DNA from: Ischnura elegans
Taxonomy: Eukaryota; Arthropoda; Insecta; Odonata; Coenagrionidae
NCBI RefSeq assembly: GCF_921293095.1
Contig: NC_060251.1
Span: forward strand, 62,203,585 to 62,267,584
Reading direction: 5' to 3'
Length of the DNA: 64,000 bases
Part shown: positions 32,001 to 47,864 of the stretch, piece after piece
Layout of the letters: every line of letters starts with the position of its first letter
Position numbering within the stretch: the first letter of the stretch is position 1
Translations under genes and position numbers: made by a program
Notes under the pieces: model-generated
What the model was told of the DNA's origin: nothing
The model's database searches: none
Seen by the model: only the letters and a program-made list of their open reading frames with translations

Positions 32001-35000
32001 GTAACAATTAATTTCGAGTTTTATTTGAGTTGAGTCGGAGAATGTTGATATGACAATTGGTGGGAGAGGAACAATGAGGCAAGTGATGGTGGACGGTGAT
32101 GGTTGTGAACGGCAAAGAGAGGGAGTTGGATTGTAATAATCATGGCGTGTGGATGTGTTTTTTTGGCCCTGAGTTTCAAATTATAAAACTTGTTCATAAG
32201 GTGTAATAAAATTATTTGTTAAGTTAGAAGTGGAAAATAATAGTAAAACCTTACAAGGGATTAGTAAAGGACGTATGTTATCCCCTCATGACATGCAATA
32301 AGAAATTTTGAGGGGAATCCTTTTCCATTTCTATGTCCGTTTGAGTAAATTTTGAAAGGTTAATCAGAGTAAATCCAGTTCTCGCATATTTCAGTAAATT
32401 TTCAAGTACAGAAGCACAATCTAAGTGATGACCTTGATAAATGAAAAATGATACTGATAGACAAAATTCAGTAAAAAAATAATTCAGAATAAAAACTTAG
32501 AGCAAACAACATGAGAAAAGAATGGGGTGCTCCACATCAACAATTTCCATTAATCATTCGATTAAAAAATCCATGAAATTATTTACCAGTTGAACTAAGT
32601 AGCGAATTTGATCTGCAGATCCTCCAGATGTAGCATTAGTTATGGCCCATGCAGATTCCTTCCTTGTTTTAAATTCTGCTTTTAAGAGTACATCAATTAA
32701 GACAGGGAAAATGTTTGCATCTATAACAGCCTGTTGATAGAGACAGAGAAAATCATTTTCTGTTCAGAAATATTAAATTATTATCACATACTTGAATTGA
32801 GTCATTTTAATAAAATAATTACCTGAATTTGTTGCCTATTCCCTGCTGTAATATTTGATATGGTCCAACATGCCTCTTTCCTCACTGACTCTGAAGATGA
32901 CGTGAGCAGGTGGACAAGGCATGGCAAAGCCGTGCAGTTGAGAATTACTTGTGTTTGAACATCATCACCAGTAACTATATTTCCAACAGCTCGCAAAGCA
33001 GCTGACACCACTGAGTGCTGAGGATGCCTGCATTAAGGAAAGACGAGAATGAAATTTGTGACAGTGAATTCATATCAAAAATATAGCATTAAAAAATATA
33101 TGAGTCCAATGCATGAACATAATTTTTCTTCTCAGTTACATCAATTTTTACTGTATTGTAATGCTAATGCATGAAATCCATAATGTATAAAAGGACAAAT
33201 ATTAAACTCAAATGCAATGGGTACTTTCTGAAATATCTCCATGATGAAAATCACAACTGAACAAGTTTTTATCCATTTTAAGGCCAACATCAAAGAGTAG
33301 TGTTAAGAGTGACATTAACAGTAGATCTTCTACGTAGCAAAACTCCTAATTATAATATTTTTGAAAATTTCCATTTTGAAGCCATGGCCCCAGTACCGAG
33401 ACTTTCCAATACTCATTGAAAGCAGAAAAACCTCTCATAATGAACGTCTTAGTTTTCCATTCATAACCTTTCACTCTAAATTAGGGATGGGACGTTCGAA
33501 TTTCGAATCACCGAATACCTTGAATATTGAGCTTTTTACACTGTTTGATATTCGATGACACGAAGTTATTAATTATTCAAATTTCAAATACACAGCACAG
33601 ATCATCTGTGATTCAATTTCAATCCATTGACAATGGTTGGGTCTTCCATGAAGGTTGTCACATTTGTTTGGTTCAATTCTATAATGATATTTTACAATAA
33701 CTTATCATTGAAAATAAGCATGACAATACGCATAATCCTGGTGACTCCATGAGAAAAACACTAAAAAGAATGTATGTATACCTTCAAATTCATGTGCGAG
33801 GGCTGCTCTTTTTCTAATTCCCTTTTGCATGATCAAATTTACATTTTACACATTCTAATTTTTAAGTTACTGTCAATTTTATAATTAATTTCAGGTTTTC
33901 AAAGAATGCAGGAAAACAATACTAATAAAATAACCTTCAATGTGCATATAAGAAACAACAAAAGCAATCTCCTTCAAAATCTTCCACTTCCTGACTGCTA
34001 ATTTTATTTAACAGGAATAGCCCAAACACTTGCCAAAGTCACATCCTAGCACACTACATCAAACATATTCCAAACAATAAAACATATATGTAAACACACC
34101 AAAATAACATTACAACATCGATCTACTCAAAGCACCATCTTAAGAACCACCACATCATTTAAAGGAATGCTTGAAATGTTGTGGTGGTTCTTAGGATTAG
34201 GTTATTAGGTGGTTCCCAGGTGAGGGAAGGAGTGAGGAAAAAACTATGAAAATCTAGTTTGAGTAAGGAAAACCCATTTGCAACCTATTGAAAAAAAAAC
34301 AATTTTGAAATCCAAAAACCCATACTTGGGATATGGAATAACAAAAATTAAATTTTAAAAAGTAGCAATACTTACATGAGGAGTTCAACAAGTCTACGAC
34401 AAACACCTGCATCTATAACAGCCTGAATCTTATCATTAGTTCCATCCGAAAGGTATGACAAGGCCCAACATGCATCAGCCAAAACATCCGCGTCACCATG
34501 GAAAAGAAGACGGGATAAAACTGGAAGGCATGGGCTAACTTTTGCAAAATTAGGCGCAGGATTCTTTCCTCGACATAAATTAGATAGTGCCCATACAGCA
34601 TTCCGAGTCATTGACAGCCGTGATGATTTACCTAGGAGTCTGTAAGGAGGAATAAAAAAGCATATATGTCAATATTCAACCACTATTTAAGGTAAAAATC
34701 AAAGGAAATTTTGGCAATTCTCAGCTCGCAAATCTGCGGTGATATTATTAATGCAATTTTTGGTTTTTACACAGAAATTTGAAGCACAATGAGATCAAAT
34801 GTTAAAAGTATTAAAAACTTGAACCACATTTAAAAGAGCGATTTTCAAGGAAATTTATTATAATAATGACTTAGAAGATAGTCATGTTCACAAATAAAAT
34901 AAAACATGAGTTTTCCATTAAAAAATTATATAATTTGACTAGTCATTTCATGGGTTTTGTAATGGCAATTTATCATGAACTAAATGGTCTCTGGCATCAA

Positions 35001-38000
35001 ATAACTTTTATCAAACAAACTTTTCTCAGGTTTCCATACCAGTAAGAAAATGTAATAGCACCTTAGATTTTCTTACCCACACAGGAACATGAGATAAGTT
35101 TATTTATTATCCAATAAATACTGAAAAATAACATACAAGGCACACCAAAATGCTAATTTGGACCTCAACAGTCACCTGCCAATACCAACATTTGGGTTGA
35201 AACATTGAGCTAAGGAGAAAGAAAATTTCATGCATAATTCCTGGTTTTCCAGGGAAATTTTTACAAAATTCCAGGTTAACCTTATGTGATTAGTGTGATG
35301 GATAAGAATTTTAAAACACCCAAAATTACATCAATACTTTTAAATAATATTACTTCATTAATTCATATGAAACCTTAAGTGCAAACATACAAATAAATTC
35401 ATAGGGTGGGAAAGAAAAGGATAGGATATATGGTTGAAAAAGAACGTGGACAACAGTGCTGTGGCGGATGGAAAAAGCCAGAAATCAGAGGGTAAAAATG
35501 CAGCCTGACTGGGACTCGAACCCAGAACCTCTCCCGACTGCTGGTCAGGTGCTCTACCAGTTGCCCAACCAGGATTCTTGGATTTACCATGATTTTGGCG
35601 GAGGTTTATACACAGGAAACTCCCTTTGCTTTTGCCCACAAGAGTAACGAATAGATGGCACTGGGGCAGCTCACCACTCACAACAGAAGCAGTGGCGCCG
35701 ACTCCATGGGGCCTGAGGGGTCCCGAGCCCCCTCAAAGATTCGTTAGGGGGGGCGGAGCCCCCTCAATAATTCAAGAAAATAATTAAGTAATATTATGCT
35801 TTGTGAAATCACAAAAATATATTGATATTTTCCCACGTTTGACGAAAGATACATTTTAAAATACATTCAATAATGTGTTAAAATAAATAATTTTAAGGTA
35901 GTAAGCAGGTTAACTGAAAACAAGTGGTGTGAATTATGATAGTGCTACGGTGCTGCGACTCACTTTGAATTTAACCTCTTCTTGGGGTAAGACCCCCGAC
36001 ATGGGCCCCCCCCAATATTTTTTATAAGTCGGCGCCCCTGAACAGAAGTGGTATGGTATTTGGAGGAGGCGACCGACAGCTTAGGTTATTTCCACCATGA
36101 GGGAAGGGTATGTAAGGAAGGGTGGAGAGAAACCCGGCATCCGCAATAGCCTGCTCCTAACGAAAGGCACCAAGGGGACCACGGCTTTACGTCCCGTCCG
36201 AGGGATGGAGTGTTGCGCTTGAAAGGTTCTCCACACGACATTCAAGCAGGGATCGGGCAGTATCTGAAAATTCTCTACCACCACCGGGATTTGAACCCGA
36301 GGCCACGGTATGGGAAGCCAACACTCTAGCCACCACACCAACCCAATCCCCCTCACAACAGAAGAATTGGACAAGGACACAAGAATGAAAGGAAAGATAC
36401 GCGCTCACGCGATGGCTGAAAGTAGTTATCACACATTGTATCTAAAATTTAAATTTATTCAATGCAGCCAAGAAGCTGCTTACACCTCATAAGTAGACGT
36501 TGGCATAATCTGGAATTCTATATTTCCTGTTTTTCAATCATACCAGTGTCAAGAGTGCTAGACATTTCTATTCTATTGTCTTGTCTGACATTCCTTGTTT
36601 TGATGCGGCTGCAAAATTTCTACTTTGCTGCTGCACTTAAAATTACAACTAACACATTTTAGGCTAAAAAATATGTGTTGAACTGGCAAAAATTTATGTG
36701 AACTTAATTTAAATTACAACATTTGAAATTCCAGGTTGGAGCAAAAATTCATGAATAATTAATTCATGCATAATTCCAGGGACTAAAAATTCGTACTCCA
36801 TAGCCATTTATTTAAGACTCTACTGCAGTACATTCCACATAATTTTTCAAACTCATACCTCAGGTAGTTTTACAGAGATATTCAGAGAGATCAGTGGAAT
36901 TCTTAACATCTTTTTGCTCTTTCTAAAACTAAAAAGGTGAGACAAGTAACAAGAGTAATAATATTGACTAGGTAGCTATTTCTGTACCTTAAATGACAAT
37001 AGGGTGGTTTCCTATTATTTTTTATTGCCTAAATGGAAAGATTATTACTCCTGGAGTACGCATTTCACGCTTTTAGATTTTTAAATGACGATATCTATTT
37101 TTTGCAATTAAATGAAAAGTGAAAATTTTCAAGCGCACAAAAATGCGACAGGTAAGTATGAATGCCGGGAAAACTCCCGTGTGACGTCGTTCTGGTTCCC
37201 GCTGCCGCAAGTGAGGTGACCTTGGGGCGAGGCTCTGAGCGCTGATACGACGTAGGATGCTAGCAGGTAGCTGAGTACCATGCTAGCTGGTAGCTCTTGG
37301 CTTAAATAAGGATTATTAATAGCTTAACAAACAAGGAAAACTTTCCGACCTTAGCCAGTTTTAATAGGTGATTATTAAGACATGTCTCCCCGTGAGCTCT
37401 GTGCCTCAGGCATGCATTGGTAACCTCAGACGATGTAAAACTCCTATCTACTCTTATAGAAACTAGGTCCCTGTGACGTCACGTGGAGTGGCATCACATG
37501 GGCGCCAATCTGGCCTTTTTCAAATGAGGATAAAATTGACCATTGCCATTCGTCTAAACTGGGATTTCTAAAACCAAATACTTTGTATATTATGAATACA
37601 CTAAAGGTGCGTAACGAATTGCAATCAATGCCTTTTGTTTTCTTTGATGTAGAAAACTACCCTATTATGATGCTCTTTATATCATGGGAGGTTTCCTTGC
37701 ACTCCACACAATATTCACACAGAGACTAACTGCTACTGTGTCTAACTTTTTCACTCTCCTCAAGGTCTGTTTACAGGGTACATTAACCCGTAAGAGTTAT
37801 TGTACATTACCTTCTCCAAGTTATGTACATTTCTACAAATAAATTGTCAGGATAGGATGTGCACAAATGCCTGAATCAAATAAGAGCATATCCCATTGTC
37901 TGCTCAGCATTACAACATGTTGAGTGGTAACACGATGTATCATAATCCCTCCCAATTAAAATGGGCTGCCTAGTATTACAACTCTCTCATAATGTACTTA

Positions 38001-39188
38001 CTGAAGTAGGGGTACTAATATTCCTTGATCCAAAACATGGTCACGACATTCTGGTGAATCCCCAGCAATATTTCCTAAAGCCCACACAGCCTGCTCTTGT
38101 ACATCTTCATGCCTTGATTCTAGAAGCTTGACAAAAATTGGAACTGCACCACCTTCAATGACCATACGTGTTTGCACTGAAGTTCCAGATGCAATGTTTG
38201 TTAGAGCCCAAGCAGCTTCAAACTAGGACATAAGAGACAATACATAACAATATAATAACATTAAAAACAGCAAGAGGACAAAAATTTAAGTCGGAAGGAT
38301 CATAATAATTCCCAAGCTGCCATTAAAATTCATAATCGATCTAAAGCACCAATAATTTCTACTTTCAAAACTAGTTTGATCATATGCCACGCTCAATTAA
38401 GTCTTAATGATAAGCTATTCCACCAGCATTATCAAGTATTTTATCCCAATAACGTTTCATTATAACTGTATTGATGTTAAGTGGAACATTAAGACGTGCG
38501 CTGAGGGCAACAAGGAGGAAATAGAATTTTTTTATGAGGATAAATGCCTTATCCGCTGGATCGTAATCAAAAATCATGGAAAATAACGTTAATGATCAGA
38601 ACAAAGCGACCTTCTGTGCCATCATAGATAAATCAACATAAGGTGCACAAGTAAACAAAGTTGTTCCCATGAGACAGCCACGCATCCCTTGGGAGGAATA
38701 ATCACCTGGAGGGTACAATGCTGATCATTATTTAAAAATTGAACAATTCTAGGAACAATTCCAGTTTGGATGACTTCGTCAATTGGAGGATTTGGTTCTC
38801 GAGAAAGAAGTTTCCGGAACTTTTGAGTGGCAACTAACTGCTCGTCCACATCATCACTGTACAGGGCCTCAACCATATCCGGCGTTATACCACTTTGGAG
38901 CAATGGTTGGCTATGGTCTTCCTGCAAATACAACATATAAAACCATTACAACACGATTTAAAAGTCAAGCAGGCGTAATCAGCGGAGAAGTTCATCACAC
39001 ACCTGCATTGATCCAGAAGTTTCTTCATCCTTGAGAATTTCTGGTACATGTACATTTCTACGTTTAAAGAGTTGCTGCTCCCTTTTCTGTTTTCTTAACT
39101 GCACTCCTTCCTCCTCTCTTCTACGTCTCAACTCCTGGGAATCCAAAGCTGGATTCTTGTAGCGATGCTTGTGTGTGGCACCCGACAT
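23023..39188 (-). CDS. KPNA6: Importin subunit alpha, KPNA1/5/6 type, complete in eight exons
   Basis: This is the nuclear-import adaptor that binds NLS cargo and importin-beta. Coding exons, in minus order: 39188-39003, 38921-38706, 38222-38002, 34639-34376, 33027-32823, 32730-32587, 31201-31042 and 23213-23023. They total 1587 nt, every phase fits, and they encode 528 residues, close to the usual 530-540. Residues 1-70 hold the basic importin-beta-binding segment ([20 protein letters not shown]). Armadillo repeats follow with the NLS-groove Trp/Asn pairs ([45 protein letters not shown]). The C-terminus has IEFLQSHEN, then an acidic stretch, and ends GGFQF. The C-terminal wording fits the KPNA1/5/6 branch better than KPNA2 or KPNA3/4. 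A splice-like acceptor abuts the ATG, so a non-coding first exon lies upstream. Intron 7 is 7.8 kb and full of mobile DNA. Confidence 0.97.
23214..24798. other. Importin intron 7, left part, with decayed repeat-like DNA
   Basis: No exon is seen. The stretch 23940-24780 has phrases typical of worn DNA-transposon ends (GAAGTTCACGG, CACGAACTTCG, GATGCGTTCCGCGACC), but I could not pair ends. A 175-codon minus-strand frame at 24225-24752 matches nothing I know and is rejected as a gene. Confidence 0.45.
24916..24966. mobile_element. End fragment of the CCGTATAAGCG MITE family
   Basis: CCGTATAAGCGTGTGTAAGA and the following CCCCTATTTTGAGCATCG match one end of the full copy at 28239-28419. Only about 50 bp remains. 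It lies inside the old pogo-like element. Confidence 0.65.
25112..25917 (+). mobile_element. 5'-truncated LINE carrying the RNase H end of ORF2
   Basis: A frame at 25131-25820 encodes an RNase H domain ([12 protein letters not shown] near the start, [20 protein letters not shown] later) and then a Cys-rich motif ([13 protein letters not shown]). This is the C-terminal end of ORF2 in RNase-H-bearing LINEs of the I/R1/LOA groups. The 3' end finishes in four to five TAATC repeats (25893-25916). AGTGGCAT stands on both sides (25104-25111 and 25918-25925), which marks the target duplication. The remaining frame is open to its stop, so the insertion is fairly young. Endonuclease and reverse transcriptase are missing because the copy is 5'-truncated. 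Confidence 0.85.
25918..27299. other. Importin intron 7, middle, no gene identified
   Basis: This is the presumed interior of the old pogo-like element. I see only short frames without recognisable motifs and a G-rich stretch near 26745. No splice-consistent exon is present. Confidence 0.4.
27300..27422. mobile_element. Partial copy of the CCGTATAAGCG MITE, reverse orientation
   Basis: The reverse complement matches the left two-thirds of 28239-28419, including GTAAGAGGCGCACCTTTTTC and CTTCACCGGTCG, and ends in CCGTATAAGC next to TA. The other terminus is absent. Confidence 0.75.
27474..27768. mobile_element. piggyBac-like MITE, copy 2
   Basis: It begins TTAACACGTTGCGTGCC and ends ATACGCAACGTG followed by GTAA, so the ends are inverted with a TTAA-like border. 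Its interior aligns with 13181-13518, and the palindrome GACGAGAATTCTCGCC lies near the right end. It is inside importin intron 7. Confidence 0.65.
28239..28419. mobile_element. Complete CCGTATATGCG MITE, 181 bp
   Basis: Left CCGTATATGCGCATGTAAGA and right TCTTAAACGCGCTTATGCGG are imperfect inverses, with TA outside both (28237-28238 and 28420-28421). The GAGGCGCA box repeats internally. Two other copies in the same intron (24916-24966 and 27300-27422) are partial. TA borders suggest the Tc1/mariner-pogo group. Confidence 0.8.
28422..29780. other. Importin intron 7, right interior, no gene identified
   Basis: A 95-codon plus frame at 28682-28969 shows no motif I know and has no splice context. 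The right 150 bp is the end of the old pogo-like element. Confidence 0.4.
29960..30840 (+). pseudogene. Decayed LINE reverse-transcriptase fragment
   Basis: Translation in shifting plus-strand frames from about 30360 gives [20 protein letters not shown] followed by [13 protein letters not shown]. This is the 'GF.PGRST..NLL ... VD.IY.DFSKAFD' region of jockey/CR1-type LINE reverse transcriptase. Frame changes and stops interrupt it, and it is further split by a 95-bp MITE at 30223-30317. The borders are approximate. Confidence 0.65.
30223..30317. mobile_element. Very short MITE, 95 bp
   Basis: TAGGGTGGCACA at the left is inverted at the right (TGAACCACCCTA), and the GC-rich centre contains AGCTACCTGAGTTGG. 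It interrupts the decayed LINE fragment. The TAGGGTGG terminus resembles the end of the 0.7-kb family at 36999 and 52974, so it may be a deletion derivative. Confidence 0.55.
31550..31660 (-). repeat. Possible tRNA-derived SINE head
   Basis: The minus strand reads TTGGTTGTGTGAGTGGCAGA and then GGTTTGAATCCTGG about 30 bp later, resembling A and B boxes. Spacing and stems are poor. It lies in importin intron 6, between the exons at 31042 and 32587, where nothing else is evident. Confidence 0.35.
33028..34375. other. Importin intron 4 with a small hairpin
   Basis: The intron is AT-rich with no exon. A 24-bp-arm hairpin lies at 34137-34197 and is listed separately. TTAGGGATGGGACG near 33481 resembles a transposon end without a visible partner. 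Confidence 0.5.
34137..34197. repeat. 61-nt hairpin with 24-bp arms in an importin intron
   Basis: Left TAAGAACCACCACATCATTT and right AAATGTTGTGGTGGTTCTTA pair with one mismatch. The stem extends four pairs outward including one G-U, and the loop is 13 nt. Size and shape allow either a minimal inverted-repeat transposon remnant or a precursor-like hairpin RNA. Nothing else supports a function. Confidence 0.55.
35400..35577 (-). repeat. tRNA-derived SINE
   Basis: On the minus strand the head reads TGGTTGGGCAACTGGTAGAG (A box), with GGTTCGAGTCC (B box) about 45 bp later, then a GCATTTTTACCCTCTGATTT body. The tRNA-like head is well preserved, which suggests a fairly young SINE. It sits in importin intron 3. 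Confidence 0.75.
35690..36040. mobile_element. hAT MITE with perfect 8-bp target duplication
   Basis: The ends CAGTGGCGCCGACT and AGTCGGCGCCCCTG are inverted, and AACAGAAG stands on both sides (35682-35689 and 36041-36048). C- and G-rich patches lie near each end and the middle is AT-rich. It is inserted between two minus-strand SINEs, probably into the tail region of the right one. Confidence 0.92.
36049..36350 (-). repeat. tRNA-derived SINE of a second family
   Basis: On the minus strand the head reads GGTGTGGTGGCTAGAGTG (A box), then GGTTCAAATCCC (B box), followed by a GC-rich body with GGACGGGACGTAAAGCCGTG and CTTGGTGCCTTTCGTTAGGA. The body differs from the other SINEs here. Its tail appears to be interrupted by the hAT MITE at 35690-36040. 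Confidence 0.75.
36999..37665 (-). mobile_element. 0.7-kb inverted-repeat element, copy 1
   Basis: The ends ATAGGGTGGTTTCCTA and TAGAAAACTACCCTAT are inverted. The whole 667 bp aligns, reversed, with 52974-53688 in an ARL13B intron, for example CTAAAGGTGCGTAACGAATT against its inverse there. It contains 1.6 units of a 23-bp repeat near 37257-37295. No coding frame is present. It lies in importin intron 3. Confidence 0.85.
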
Positions 39189-39759
39189 CTGTGCACGTAT
39201 TAAATAAGCCCACGATCAATATGATTCACAAACACAGAAGAAAAAGGTTAAGTTTTACGGAAAATTTCAGTAACATATAATGCGTGTATCAGGCGACCAC
39301 GTGAATTAATATTCAATATTTGAGCTTAATTAATACGCATGTATCACGTCTACCAGGAAAATCACGCAAGGTAAGAGATACCACAAACACACTCAGCGCA
39401 CCTGATTCACACAACTTAATCACTACATATGAAACAATGATTAAAATTTAAGCAAATAAAACTGAAATCACCCAATAATTGAAAGAAAAACACCTTAATG
39501 CTAGAGTACAATACCGTGAGAGTTGACCTACAAGCGAAGGGGATTTACGTCAGTGAGATACCAAGATGATTACCACAAATACTATAAATCACGAGTGAGC
39601 ATATGGTAAAAAGTGATGAAAAATACCTTTAGCTGAAAATTTACGCAATACTTATGCCGAAATTTCCATAGAAACTTATTTTGCAACTACTTTCAACTTC
39701 AAGGCCTCTCTCTCAGAGAATCATGGGAGGTATCGGGCGAAGGGAGATGAGATCAAAAA
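39189..39759. promoter_or_regulatory. Divergent promoter region between importin-alpha and MIX23
   Basis: The two start codons point away from each other across 571 bp, so both promoters and both 5' UTRs must fit here. On the minus strand a TTTAATACGTGCACAG|ATG junction looks like a splice acceptor directly at the importin start, which puts its first exon near 39630-39740. No TATA box in a sensible place was seen. Joint control is an inference from the layout. Confidence 0.6.
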
Positions 39760-45645
<5,886 letters not shown>

Positions 45646-46109
45646 GTGAAAGTAACTGTGAGATCCAGTCATTAATGGCTTGTAGTGCTGAAGTGGAAAT
45701 GAGCTAGCATGTTTTCTAATTGGCTGGATTGAGCTGATGGGATGTGTTACAGCTCAGAAGAAAGGTAATCCATGTGTTATGGAACTGTATTCCTTTGTGA
45801 AGGATATTGATATAGTTATGAAAATTATGTGCCATGTGCTATGCACATGTTTTTTTATAAAATATAATAATAGAATTGTTACATTTGTATTGATTTGTTA
45901 TGAACGTCAAATTACAATTATGGGTACAAAAAATATGTTTATTGACTTTACAAGGTAATCGAATTTGCAGAACTATGGATTCACCCCTTTGCTAGCTTTG
46001 ACTGGCAAATAATAGGCTGTCAAATTCAAATAGATTTCACACCATGAAATTTAGAAAATAGGCTGGAGCATATTAGAGAGACTATCACATTTTATGGTTT
46101 TCTAGGAAT

Positions 46110-47864
46110 TTATTTTTGTTGATTAGACTGAGCCGCCAGCATTTCTTCACGGTTTTTCTTGTGCCATTCCAGATTTGCTTTGGCTACACTTTCACCTCTT
46201 GCTGCTGCTCTCTTTCCACTTATTATCATGATGATGCAACCAATCACTGTCCCAATCATTAAATATGTGCTAATCTTAATCCTTGCCCAGTTGCGGGCCT
46301 TCTCCATTTTATCATTCCTGTAAAATGCAAGAATTGCACCAGGTGAGGATGCATAAATTAGCATAGATTAACAGTATGGCCAGATTTATTTCTCTCACCA
46401 AGTCAAATGTTGAATTATCACTAATATAGGTAAATAGGATACAGAAAATAGCTTGCCAACTACCAGAGGAAATATTCACCTTAGTTGAGAATTGAAATGT
46501 TTTTGGCAAACTTAGTTAAAATACACATACCGGAGGAACCAAAGATTCTTAATAGTTTTGAGGCCATTTCTTAGTTTTCAAGGGAACCTAATGTTTCAGT
46601 CTACTAGTGATGCCGAAAGATATCTGAATGATTCATGGAACTTGTTGAGCTACAATCCCTCTGCTTGGAGATCAATTTTGTCTATTGCAATTGGGGTATG
46701 CTTTACAAATATCATGGTGGTGAAAATAAATTAAGGCGAAAGGTGATTGCCCCGTTAAACGATTTTCCTCATTTGAATGATGAGTAGATACTATCAATGT
46801 GAAAATTTTGCTAATAACATACATAAAAGTCACTGCATTTTTTCTGTCTATCGTGTCTAAATTGACATAAATTGGGAGTTATAAATGTAGTAATTAATTG
46901 AATATATTATTTTTGGAAACAACTGTGAACAAAAGAATTGTAGCCAAGTTACTAGTCTAATAAGACTTTTAAAACCAAGAAAAATGCATGTGTAAAGTAA
47001 TTAATGAAATAATAATAATAATTACAAAAACACGACCCGTCGAAGGGTGTCACCGGTGGCAAGTTGGGGTAACTAGAACAACTCATCCACTCAGCGAGAG
47101 GAAGGGTGGGCCTGCAAAAGCATGGGAGGGCAGGGGCCGCGGTGGGGATGGAGAATCAGAATGTATACTTCAAGGTTTTGAAATTGAGATTAAAACCAAA
47201 ATTCTCATTTTATCATGTCTTAAGGTGAAGTAAAATATGGTATTTACAGTGAAGTGATAGTGGTATATTTAATTTGAGGCAATTATACATTCGTACAAAT
47301 TTTTTATGAGAACATAGTCACCTAGGGTCAAATGTTAGTTGAATTTAGGTAAATTAGCAGACATGTGAAATGTATGTATATCTCAATGCTTTTTCTTATT
47401 GCTTACTGTGTACTTACGTAACATACATAGGAACATCATCAAAACTTTTATATTTCTTATCCCAAACCAGCAACCACTTGTCAATTTTATTAGGTTTGTG
47501 CATGGCACCTAAAACAGAAAGAATGAAATCTCTAAAAACTTGTACAAAGTGAGGTGACAGTCATTAAACCCTATTTCCTAATACAAGAAAATCATTTTTC
47601 CAAAGCATGCTAAATTTTTATTTTTAATAATCTAGTATGTAGTGAGAGGTATTCCAACAAATTCTACTTCACTCGTAATTCACTTCCTGTGAACTTTGTT
47701 GGAAAATATTGAACAGCTTCCTTACCAACTCTCAAACTTGCAGTCGCATTTTCCTCAGTTGGCTTTGGTGTGAGTTTTCCTCCTTCACCTGCAGCTTTCG
47801 AACTTTCATAGCGTAGTTGTCTAAATTTACTCTGAGTCCGAAGTATGGATCGAAACTTCAACAT
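46110..47864 (-). CDS. FAM162: FAM162/UPF0389 small mitochondrial membrane protein, complete
   Basis: Minus-strand exons 47864-47726, 47508-47418 and 46317-46110 join in phase (139 + 91 + 208 = 438 nt) to encode 145 residues. The N-terminus (MLKFRSILRTQSKFRQLRYE) is basic and amphipathic, like a mitochondrial targeting signal. The middle has the family phrase HKPNKIDKWLLVWDKKYKSF and then DVPMYV. The last exon has one membrane span (residues roughly 98-116, STYLMIGTVIGCIIMIISGK) followed by KRAAARGES and a charged tail, all typical of FAM162. The human family members have been linked to hypoxia responses and cell death; no role can be read from sequence here. TTTTTAG|GTAATATCAGC before the ATG suggests a 5' UTR intron, with its first exon upstream. 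Confidence 0.9.

Noticed and set aside
35500-35577. A functional tRNA gene on the minus strand
   Set aside because: The boxes are good, but there is no clean cloverleaf or terminator, and it runs on into a SINE body.
37000-37665. A regulatory CpG-rich region in the importin gene
   Set aside because: The local GC rise belongs to the repeated 0.7-kb element, which recurs at 52974-53688.
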